From NCBI GenBank assembly GCA_950022295.1, contig OX465601.1, positions 115,339,501 through 115,403,500 on the forward strand: a DNA stretch of 64,000 nt, given 5' to 3'. This document shows positions 44,411 to 54,822 of this stretch, piece by piece (the first letter of the stretch is position 1; every line of letters begins with the position of its first letter). The position numbers were made by a program, and so were the translations under genes. Source of the DNA: Bromus sterilis (Eukaryota; Streptophyta; Magnoliopsida; Poales; Poaceae). Below the pieces are notes generated by a model. That model made no database searches and had not been told where the DNA came from. It worked only from the letters and a program-made list of their open reading frames with translations.

Positions 44411-47400
44411 ATGGATAGTGGATGTAAAAATCATATGACCGGAGACAAAGATTTGTTCACCGAAGACAATCTTACTGAATCTTCACAGAGATATATTACC
44501 TTCGGTGACAACAACAAAGGAAAAGTACTTGGTTTGGGTAAAGTTGCTATATCGAAAGATAAGCATATTGATAAGGTTATGCTTGTTCAATCTCTAGGAT
44601 ATAATCTTATGTCTATCTCAAAACTTTGTGATATGGGTATGCTTGTACTATTTTCTGCGTCTCGTTGTGTTGTCTTTTCACATGATGATTATTCCTTCGT
44701 GTTCGAAGGATATCGCAAGGTTGATCTTTATATCGTTGATTTTTCTTCGGGACCTGCTGTGTCCACATGTTTAATGGCCAAAGCCACTTCTGGTTGGTTA
44801 TGGCACCGAAGACTTGGTCATGCAGGAATGAAAAATCTTCAAACTCTTATCTCGAAGAAAAACATCGTTGGAATTGATAATGTGAAATTCGACAAAGATC
44901 GTCTATGCAGTGCCTGTGAAGCAGGAAATATTGCCAAGAAACATCACTCAGCAAAAACTATAATGACTACTACTCGTCCTCTTGAATTACTTCATATGGA
45001 TTTATTCGGTCCTCAAAATTATGCTAGTCTTGGAGGTAACAAGTATGGTCTGGTTATTGTTGATGATTTCTCTCGATATACTTGGGTTTTCTTTCTAGAT
45101 GACAAGAGCAAGGTTGTTGAAATTTTCAAAACCTTCGCAAAGAGAGCTCAGACAGAATATGAATTATCTCTCAAGCATATCAGAAGTGATAATGGTACAG
45201 AATTCAAAAACACTCATATCGAAGAATTTCTTGATGAATATAGCTTTACTCATGAATTCTCGGCTGCTTATAGACCACAACAAAATGGTGTGGTCAAGAG
45301 AAAGAATAAAACACTTATTGAAATGGCCAGAACTATGCTTGCTGAATACAAGACCCCTACCAGGTTCTGGGCCGAAGCTATCAACACTGCATGTCATATC
45401 ATCAACAAGGTTTATCTGCACAAGTTTCTGAAGAAAACTTCACATGAACTCATCACTGGTAAAAAGCCGAATGTTTCATATCTCAGGGTTTTTGGTGCTC
45501 CATGTTATATCAGAGATATGAATCACAGCTCCAAGTTTCCCCAAAGGCTCACGAAGGTTTTCTCCTAGGTTATGGTTCGAATTCTCACACTTACAGAGTT
45601 TACAACTCACATCTTGGCAAAGTTGTAGAAACTGTAAATGTTCGATTTGATGAAACTAACGGCTCTCAAAAGAAGCAATTACCTCTTAACCTGGATGAAC
45701 CACCTTTGAATGAAGTTATCAGGTACATGGCTATTGGAGATATTCGTCCTGTCGAAGGAAATGCACATCAAGCCAACATGGATGATGATGGTCCAATGTT
45801 CCCACACATAGCCCGGGGCGCTGGAGATCAACATCCTGAAGCAAATGATGTACAGGTCGAAGGAGAACTCATAAACGAAGAAAAAGCTCAACCCAAAGGA
45901 GAAGCTGAACCCGAAGGAAATGATCCCGAAGGACAAGCTGATCCTGAAGGCCAAGCTGATCACGATGATCAACCGGATCCGCATAATGATGAAGGAGTTT
46001 TGCCTCGTGTTCGAAGAAGAGTGGACGTCGACTCAATTCTCGAAGAAATTCGTTTACCAGGTCGTCCCACCACTCGCTCTCGTACTCGATTAGCTAACTT
46101 CTGTGGAAATTTTTCGTTTGTATCCATGCTAGAACCATCGAAATTCGATGAAGCCATGAAGGACTCAGACTGGATGATTGCAATGCTCGAAGAACTTAAT
46201 CAGTTCGAGAGAAATAAAGTCTGGTCCCTTGTCGATAGACCTGATCCCAAGAAGCATAATATCATTGGTACGAAATGGATTTTTCGCAACAAGCAAGATG
46301 AAGATGGCATTGTGGTAAGGAATAAGGCTCGACTGGTTGCACAAGGTTACAACCAAATCGAAGGTATTTATTTCGGTGAGACTTATGCTCCAGTTGCTCG
46401 ACTTGAATCCATTCGTGTCATGCTTGCTTTTGCCAATTACAATGGTATTTTGCTATATCAAATGGATGTCAAAAGTGCATTTCTTAACGGTGAAATCGAA
46501 GAAGAAGTATATGTTATGCAGCCACCAGGTTTCGAAGACCCGAAGAATCCTGATAAGGTGTACAGGTTGCACAAGGCCCTATATGGGTTAAAGCAAGCAC
46601 CTCGTGCTTGGTATGAAACACTGAAGGATTTTCTTCTGAAGAAGGGCTTCAAACCAGGAACAACTGATCCGACTCTTTTTACTCGTGCATATAAAAATGA
46701 TATTTTTGTGTGTCAAATTTATGTCGATGATATTATTTTTGGCTGTACTAACCCTGATATTAGCGAAGAATTTGCTCGTATGATGTCGAAGAAATATGAA
46801 ATGTCTATGATGGGTGAATTGAAGTTCTTTCTCGGGCTTCAAATCCGTCAACAGAAGAATGGGACTTTCAGCTCTCAAGAGAAGTATCTCAGAGATTGCC
46901 TGAAAAAGTTTGATCTTGTCAGTTGCAAAACCATAAAGACTCCAATGCCTATGAATGTTCATCTAGATGCAGGTGAGAAGGGCAAACCTTTCGATCAGAA
47001 GAAATATCGCTCGATGATCGGTTCGCTTCTTTACCTTTGTGCATCTAGACCTGACATTATGCTATCAGTTTGTATGTGTGCTCGTTTTCAGGCAAACCTG
47101 AAAGAATCACATCATATTGCTGTTAAGTGAATTCTTCGATATCTGGCTCATACACCAACTTTGGGACTTTGGTATCCCAAGGGTGCTCAGTTTGATCTCG
47201 TTGGATATTCTGATTCTGACTGGGCTGGTGATAGAGTCGACAGGAAATCTACCTCAGGCACATGTCATTTTCTCGGTAGATCTCTCGTCTGTTGGGCTTC
47301 GAAGAACAGAATTGTGTATCTATTTCTACGGCTAAAGCCGAGTATATTGCTGCCGGTTCATGCTGCACTCAGATTCTGTGGCTCAAGCAAATGCTGAAAG

Positions 47401-47672
47401 ATTATGGTATTCTTGTGAAGAAAATTCCATTGCTATGTGATAACGAGAGTGCTAACAAAATTGCCCATAATCCAGTGCAACACTCTCGAACGAAGCATAT
47501 TGACATTCGTCATCATTTTCTTCGAGATCACGTTCATCGAGAAGATATTGTTATCATCCACGTTCGCACCGAAGATCAATTAGCTGATATATTTACAAAG
47601 CCCTTGGATGAGAAAAGGTTCTGTGCACTAAGGTGTGAGCTCAACATTTTGGACTCACGCAATGTGCAGTAA
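44411..47672 (+). pseudogene. Pol of element E: PR-INT-RT-RNase H, broken
   Basis: The region shows the protease-type MDSGCKNHMTGD, the zinc region, integrase (HMDLFGPQ, IRSDNGTEF), RT (WIFRNKQDEDG, YQMDVKSAFLNGEI, CQIYVDDIIFG at about 46715-46735) and copia RNase H (AKAEYIAAGSC, DNESANKIA, IDIRHHFLRD). The third integrase residue is lost: codon 45296-45298 is AAG (Lys, in NGVVKRKN) where Glu is expected. Further damage: a 1-bp shift near 45537, TGA at 47128-47130, and a 1-bp loss near 47305. The final stop is at 47670-47672. Confidence 0.9.
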
Positions 47673-48774
47673 GATCATAACTATCAGTACTATGTATTAT
47701 ATGTTTTATTTTTGTGTTGTTTACTTACGTTAATATTCCATCGTGTTTCTTTTTCGTTTTTTTTTGTTCATTTGGTGTTGTCCTATACACTTATCTCTCC
47801 GAGTTTTATCGCTGTTTTTCCCTCGGATTGATTAAGCATCGGACCCTGTTTTCCCCTCTATTCTATCCCTACCCCATCTGTGCTTTTCTCTCGTGAACAT
47901 GTATGTTTGTACTCGATCAAGATTCCCTTCGAATGTCATTGATTCCAAAGGAAAATCTATCGAACGTTTATCTACTTTTATACTCGATGTTCGATGAGTT
48001 TGGTCTCGGACGTGGATCAACATTCTTTCGGTTCGTTGGGATTTCCCACGATCACCGCCACAAAATCCGTCCGTTGAATGCGGAGAGACGCGGAATCTGC
48101 ACCGTTGGATCAGCTCTGACAGTTATGTCGGACCCCTCCCCTATAAATACTGATCCAACCCAATGGCACCGGTCTCGCAATTCCCTCGACTTCATCTCTC
48201 CGCCCCCGAAGTTCTCTCTCGCGCGCCGCCGTGCTGTTCGTCGCCGTCGACTACCTCGCCGCTTTGCTGCCGGAAGGAAGCCGCCGGAGACATTCCTGTC
48301 GACGAGGCACTTCATCCGCGTCGCCATAGTCACCGCACATCGCCAAGTTAGGGTATGTGTGGCTCTGGACACGAATCCAATCCCTTCTGCTCAATGTATC
48401 CAGTTTTGTTCTTGATTTTCTCTCCTTTTTCTTAGGTCTGTTTGATCCGTTTGGATCTTTGAAACTTGGGAAATATGTTTCTAGCGTTTTCTGACGATTC
48501 CCATCTGAGCTAGGTAAGAAATCCCTTAGATTCTCTCACTTAGGCATTATCCTCAGTGGCATATCGATAGATTTGCACTTCTGCACTTGTTTCATTCAAG
48601 TTCTTCGTTAGATTTGCACCCGTTGGAAATCTAGCTTAGCACTTTCATGAAAACTTGCGACAGGACAAATTCTCTCAATATGCTCACTGCATTCAAAATG
48701 ATTTTCCTCAAAAACTGCTGGTACTTGTTCACAGCTTTCCTGTATTCCCTCGTACCTATCTATTTCGCAGGAAA
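47673..48774 (+). promoter_or_regulatory. Spacer with internal promoter and 5' leader of ORF3
   Basis: After pol comes ~450 bp of T-rich spacer, then CCCCTATAAATACTG (TATA 48142-48148), a CG/CT-rich leader, a possible intron from GTATGTG at 48353 to CGCAG at 48770, and the ORF3 ATG at 48775. This is the layout of a standalone grass gene rather than of a polyprotein extension. Confidence 0.6.
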
Positions 48775-51700
48775 ATGTCTGGGAACGAAGGCAATGTCAG
48801 AGTACCCAAGCGAGTGGGAGGCCGAACAAGAATCACCAACAACTCCGAAGGTCTGTCAGAGGAAGTGATTGTCGAGAAAAATTTGAGAACGCCTTCAGGT
48901 TCTGAAGATGAGCCTACGAGAGAAAACCGTCTGCAAGAAAATCGAAGGCTTCAAGCTCTTCGTTGGTATGAATACAAGTTTCTTATGCCCCGCTGGGAGA
49001 GGTTATTTGCGTTGAAGAATCCTTGGTCGGATGTCAAATCCTTACGACCTAAGTGGACGAAAGAAAATCGACCACCTCCTCCAGCTGATGCTCATCCGTC
49101 CTCGCTGAAAACACCTGCCGATTTTCAAGAGCTGGTTGAAGCTCGGGCAGCTCGAGCACAGAAGAGAAAAGAAGCCAAAGAAAGAAAAGAGGCTGCTGCT
49201 GCTGCTGCTTCTACGGATGCCGAGGAAGTTGGCCCTGGTGCCAAGTCGAAGGCTGGCAAGAAATCAGCCAAGCGAAAGAAAAAGGTGGTAATTGTCTCGC
49301 CACCAGAAGCAAGCTCCGAAGAAGAAGCTAATTCAGATGATCAAGACCCTGGCACAGAGGCTGATGTCGAGGACATCCCTCTGAAAAAGAAGCCAAGCAG
49401 TAAAGGAATCAGAATCCAGGAGCCAGCTGCCAAGGCTCCTCGAGCAACAATTGACTTGACCAATTTGGTCAGAGATCCTCCTATTTCTTCTGCTCCACCA
49501 GTTCAAGCTCGGAGGGCAAAACCTTCGGCCAAATCGAAGGGAAAGCAAGCTCAAGTTGCTGAAGATGATAAAACTTTTATTCAACGAAGGGAAAGGCTGG
49601 CTAAGCAAAAATACCAAGAAGAAAAGTACTTGATAAATTCCAAGCTCCTGAACTTTCACAGTCAGCCCGAGCATAAAAAGGCTCAGGTTGCCAAACAGCT
49701 GGGAATTCTTCATCTGGTCAGTGAAAAGTATCGGCAACAGATTGAAGGAGGCATCATTACAAGTGCCCCGAAAGAAAAGGTTGTGGCCCCCAGCGCCACC
49801 GAGCAAATTGTGACCCCCACAGTCACGAAGGAAAGGTTGCAGCTGCAAGTGCTGCGAAGAAAAACGCTGAGGCCCCTAGTGCCTCGAAGGATAAAGCTGC
49901 GGCCCCTAGCGCCGTACCAAAACCCGTTGCTGCTGCCAAGGCCACCAAGGAGGCCGAGAAGAAAGCCAAAGAGGCCAGGCAGAAGGCTCAGGCTGTTCAA
50001 GTTCCTCGAGCCGCTCCAGTTCCTGCACCTTCCCCTGTTGCACCTGTTGTTTCCGGCCCTCGTGCCGATGAAGAGAGTTCTAACGAAGGAGATTATGCTG
50101 CCCATGCTCCTTGGGATGCTGCAAACATCTCACACATTCTCTGGAAGATGGCTACCACACCGAGCAAAGTCACTGCCGAGGATGATGTTCCTGCTGAAAT
50201 CCAAGAACATGTTGCTCGATACATGATTCGCTGGGAAGGATATCTCACCCAGGATAAAAAGGATAAGGAACAAGTGCGATTCTACACCAGGCAACTTCAA
50301 GACGAAACCGAGGACATTGAGTCCCGAATTTTTTTCAAATCCAAGATTGCTGCCGCTGAAGCATCCAGAAGGGCACAGAAGGAAAACTTGACCGCTGTAT
50401 ATGACAAGATTCAACAAATTGTGTCTGCTGTCTGGAAAGAGCACAATGATGCCCTGTTATCTAGACAATCTCGAAAGAGAAAGTCTGCTGCCCCAACCTC
50501 TGAGCGTGGGACGCCAGAGATCGAAAAGATTGCCTAGAAGTCCAAGCCAACCGAGGTCGTTGCTGCATCAGCACGACAGGAAACTGCACCAACCCCTACC
50601 AAGCAACCCACTCCTCCTCGTGAGAAAACTCCACCCCCTCGCCAAACAACTCCACCCCCTCGTCAAACCACTCCTCCACCTCGACAACAAACACCTCCAC
50701 CTCGTCAACCATCACCACCAAAAGCCTCGTCACCACCTCCAAACCCACCATCACCACCTCGCATTATTCCATCGACCACCCCAGCCATCGAGACCCAAGC
50801 TCAACCAGAGACCGAGCAACTTGCTCAGGTCGAGCAAGAAACCCAAGCCCCCATCTCCTCTGCTCAGAAAGATTATTCCTCTGCACAAACTCTGCATGAA
50901 GATGAAGACGCTGATGTTGATATCACCACAGTTTCTTCTCGTCAAGAAGCTGGTCAAGGAAATAGTTCTCGGGATGCCAGTTCCAGTGAAAGTTCTTCCT
51001 CCTCCTCATCAAATTCCTCGAACGAAGAAATGCTTGATGCTTTTGCACAACTAGATGAAGATTTGGAGGCTATGGAAACTAAAGAGGCCGTTCAAAATTC
51101 TACTGCCGACGAAGGAGTTGCCGTCGAAGAGCAGGCCGAGGAAAATGCTCCTGCAGCCATAACAGCTCAGGATATTGTAAATGTTCCATCTTCAATTCCT
51201 CGTCCTGCTGAGCCTGTTTTCCAGATGCCTGACAATGCTGCCGAAGTTTTTCCAGTCGATGATCTGCTCCATTCTGCTCATCCGAGAGAAATGCTGCCTC
51301 TGTTCCGCTCCGATGTTCCTCGAGGAGGCCCCATCTTCAGAAGGCGTGACCACAAGCCATTTTTCTTCGGGGCCAATCCCTATGAGAAGCCCAGAAATGC
51401 ATATTCTCTTCGGTTTTGGACCCAAGAGCAAGCCATTTATTATACTCAAGTGATGTACAACAAGGCAAGAGTTTTCCAACATCAATATCTTGATATGCCT
51501 TCCGTGTACTCCACTTCATGTTTCGAGAATATTGCCGAAACAATTGATGATCTTCATGCTCACAAAATGTTTGCTCTCGATTGTGGCTACAATCCCGAGC
51601 TTATCAAGCAATTTTATGCAACGTTATATGTCACTGGTGATCCTGAGAACACGAAGACATGGAAATTTGATTACATGATCCAAGGCCAGGTTTTTCACAT

Positions 51701-52832
51701 GACTGTCGACCAATTTCTGGCCATCATCAATTTACCTCGGTTCGAAGGATTACCACACAAGCTCCATGATTTACCTGCTCCAACTCCTGCTGAATTCTCT
51801 ACGCTCATGAATCCAGATGTCATAGGAGATCATTACCCCGCTGAGCCGAAGCCAAGACACTTAGTTTTTGAAGCAAAGGCATGGTTCTATATTCTTTCGA
51901 AGACTTTGATGCCAATGCTCGATGTGCACGAAGATTTTCCCATTCCCAATGATGTGCAACTTGCTCTGTTGAAGTTAGTCCACGGTCATCCTTTCGATTT
52001 TGAAGACTACTTCATCAGAACTTTGGTATCTTGTGCTGATGATCACAATTCCCACAAGCCGTATGCACCATGGCTGATGGCAATCTGCAATTACTCTCGG
52101 GACGTGCCATTCCCCGCGTCAATCTTCCCGAAGATTTTCACTCCTCCTGTCAGGGACGTATTGCAGATTGTTGCTCGACCCAACGATCAATATGCTGAGC
52201 ACACTGGCATCCGCGCCCACTTAACTGAGCGTAATGTTCGCTCGAAGTTTATCAAGCCAGTGCATCATATGGAAGTTTCTCTTCGGTCCCAGCAAATGCT
52301 TCAACATCACATCGACCAAGATTTCATTCAGAAGCAAGCACTGATGGACGAGATAAATCATTTGCGCAATATTACCATGAACAACAATCTGATGCTGCGT
52401 GAATGCCTTCGCCGTGATTGGAAAGGACTACGGAAATTCAACTCTCTCGGTCAACTTCAACGATGCGGTTTCGAAGAATATCCTCCCCATCTTACCAGGC
52501 ATTGGACTAATGATGATCGCGTTGATCGCCCGGATCCCAATATCCCTTGGCTGCCGAAGATAAGAGATGTGCTCAGTGTTGATGATTATTATCACATTAC
52601 TGTGGATACCTTCTCCTCCGACTCCGAGCAAGATGAAGCCCCTCAAAGCGAACCGAGAGTTTACCCTCCACAACCTCGAAGCCCCAAGACCCCGCCGGAA
52701 TCGCAGCTGGACTCTTCGGGAGATCAACACTCCTTCCGCACGAAGATCACTCCTCCAGGCGCTCGCCCCATTCGTCGTGCTCCAACGCTCGCCGAATCTT
52801 CTCGACGTCGTCGGAGCCGCCCTAGCGAGTAG
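48775..52832 (+). pseudogene. Third ORF of element E, two breaks
   Basis: Originally about 1,350 codons, from the ATG at 48775 (MSGNEGNVRVPKRVGGRTRI) to TAG at 52830-52832. The first third is Lys/Ala/Glu-rich, the middle has Pro-rich repeats (PPPRQTT type, about 50620-50720) and an acidic Ser run, and the C-terminal half (about 51300-52500) is globular: YSLRFWTQEQAIYYTQ, CGYNPELIKQFYATLYVTGD, FDYMIQGQVFHMTVDQF. I recognise that half as the 'putative plant transposon protein' family. Breaks: a 1-bp loss near 49831 and TAG at 50535-50537. Such ORFs in Sireviruses are often called env-like, but I see no signal peptide or membrane helix here. Function unknown. Confidence 0.75.
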
Positions 52833-52877
52833 GGATTTCTCTCGACCCTATTCTCTCGACTTTTTGTTCGTTGTGAC

Positions 52878-52890
52878 AAAAAGGGGGAGA
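52878..52890 (+). promoter_or_regulatory. Extra polypurine tract 1 (element E)
   Basis: AAAAAGGGGGAGA, identical to the tract at the 3' LTR, 46 bases after the ORF3 stop. Confidence 0.8.
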
Positions 52891-53275
52891 TGTAGTGGCA
52901 TCGAAGAAATTAGTTTGCCTTCGGGGTTAAGGGCTTTGCTTTTCATTCGATAAACTTTTGGCTTTGATGTTTCCGAGTAGTTTCAACAAACTTTCGATTC
53001 ATATTCGATCTGGTTGTCACTAACTCTAATTAGGTCTGTGAACTGCTACCCTTTCGTAAGATATCTATCTACTGCTTGCGATACTTAACCTTTTTGCAGG
53101 AAGTTATCTGTCATATAAGTTCACAGGTCATTCGAGGAGATTGCATATTTCTCATTGGATATCATCTTGAATGCAATTTTACTCGCTAAGATTTTGATGT
53201 TTTTCCCTCGACTCTACTGGTCAAATATGCACCTCACAGAAATTTCTATCTTCCGTGCATACATCAAGGGGGAGT

Positions 53276-53284
53276 ATTTCATCG
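53276..53284 (+). promoter_or_regulatory. Extra polypurine tract 2 (element E)
   Basis: AAGGGGGAG, a shorter variant; also present in the upstream duplicate segment near 40347. Confidence 0.65.
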
Positions 53285-53361
53285 ATCTTAGCACTGGTTT
53301 ATCATCGAAAACTCAAAACTTTCAAATTATTTATCGATACCTGTTTTGTCAACAATCGTCC

Positions 53362-53374
53362 AAAAAGGGGGAGA
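53362..53374 (+). promoter_or_regulatory. Polypurine tract at the 3' LTR (element E)
   Basis: AAAAAGGGGGAGA followed by TT and the LTR start TGTAAGAGC. Confidence 0.88.
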
Positions 53375-53375
53375 T

Positions 53376-54641
53376 TGTAAGAGCAAGTTTTGCCCCCAAA
53401 GGTTTTGGACATTGTTGGACAAAGCAGAAGTGGAACTAATATTGTTTTCGAGTATAAACAGATACTTAGGTTCCGAAAGAATGGAGTTTATAAGTAGAAG
53501 GTCGAAGGACAACTCACTGCAGAGAAGCCGCAGTCATCTACCGAAACCTTTGAAGGAAGACGACCCCCAAAAATGTCTTCGAAGAAGATGACTCTCTCGA
53601 GTAAAAGCTCAACGAGGAGAAAGCTGAAGTTGGTCGAAGACTTAGTCTTTTTACTAGTTTCTCTTTATTTTCTTGAGTCGTAGGAAAAACCGTACTATCA
53701 AGAGGGGTTTGCTAGTTGAGATCTTAGTCAAAGTGATTTTGCTCTGCTCAACCTAAACCCTCAAAAGCCTACCGAGAGAAATCTTACTGAGTCGAGTGAA
53801 TAGCTCGAAGGCAAAGTCATCGCACTTCGTGCCTTCGAGAGAGAACTCGTTCGGTAAGTCAGCTTACTTGTTCCTCAAGTAAAGTTGCGCAGTGATTGGA
53901 ATCCGACCGTTGTGGACACGCGTCAAGCGGTTGCATCGGGTCACTTCAGTCATTTTACTCATCGGGATCGCCACCTATAAATACCCCGCACCTACCCACC
54001 ATTTCGGGTTGGCTGCTCCACTGAAGATTCTAAGACAGAGGTCTGTGAGCATCCCAAGAGAGATCCATCGAGAGAAAACCTAAACCCAAGTCTGAGCTGA
54101 GTTGAGCAATTCACAGAGACTTAGGTCGAGATTATCCGAACTTTTTATCTTGGAGAACTGCAAGTCTCCTAGACGGTTAGGCGTCGCCTGTCAAGCAGTC
54201 GAAGAGTAATTGTCGCTGCTGAAGGAAGTTTGTAAAGGTCTCAGAGATGTCCTGAATCATCTACCACGAGTGAAAACTGGACAAGCTTCAGGAGTTTGTT
54301 GCAGTGGAGAATAGGACGGAGAGAGTTTTGCTCCAGGTGTTCAATCACCAGTCCCTCCAACCAGACGTAGCACTTTGCAGAGTGTGAACTGGTTTACCAA
54401 ACATCGTCGTGTCAGGCTCGTTTTCCTTCTAGCATTTACCTTAAGTATTTACTTGTTGCTTGTTTGTCTTCGATGTTTTCCTTCGCTCCCATTTCACTCG
54501 AGCCATGCATTACCTTCGATACTGTATTTCCTTCGAGATGCCTTTGGTCCTTCGTTGTTTGCTTGATTTCCTTCTAAGTTCATTAGAATTTTTAGAAGTG
54601 ATCATTCACCCCCTCCCCCTCTGATCATTCTTGAGCTTTCA
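53376..54641 (+). repeat. 3' LTR of element E (1,266 bp)
   Basis: Partner of 40447-41710. Followed directly by GCCTGCCGTC, the resumed LTR of element D. Confidence 0.93.
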
Positions 54642-54726
54642 GCCTGCCGTCTACGCATGGCCGCCCCTGAGCTCTTGCTCGCTGCCGCTGGGCACGGCCA
54701 TGGCCATGGCCGTGCCATGGCCTGTG

Positions 54727-54822
54727 CGGTGCGTGCGTGTGTGTGTAGTGTGTGTGTACACACAGTAAGTGAGTTGTGTGTGTACGGTGTGTGTGCCTCA
54801 GGTGTACGTGTGTGTGTGAATG
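54727..54822 (+). repeat. GT-rich simple-sequence region
   Basis: Imperfect (GT)n/(GTGTGTAC)n in D's 5' LTR; the counterpart at about 60893-60982 has a slightly different length. Confidence 0.85.

Larger units (their letters stand above)
40131..54641 (+). mobile_element. Element E: Maximus-like Ty1/copia Sirevirus with extra 5' segment
   Basis: Canonical part 40447-54641 (14,195 bp): LTR, tRNA-Met primer site, gag, pol (PR-INT-RT-RNase H), a long third ORF, several polypurine tracts and LTR. This length, the gene order and the repeated AAAAAGGGGGAGA tracts are marks of Sireviruses. It is preceded by 316 bp (40131-40446) identical in kind to the end of its own interior. Stops, frameshifts and a lost integrase Glu make it inactive. 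Confidence 0.9.

Noticed and set aside
48775..52832. Calling ORF3 a true envelope gene
   Set aside because: No signal peptide, transmembrane helix or cleavage site seen; the C-terminal half resembles a plant transposon-associated family instead.
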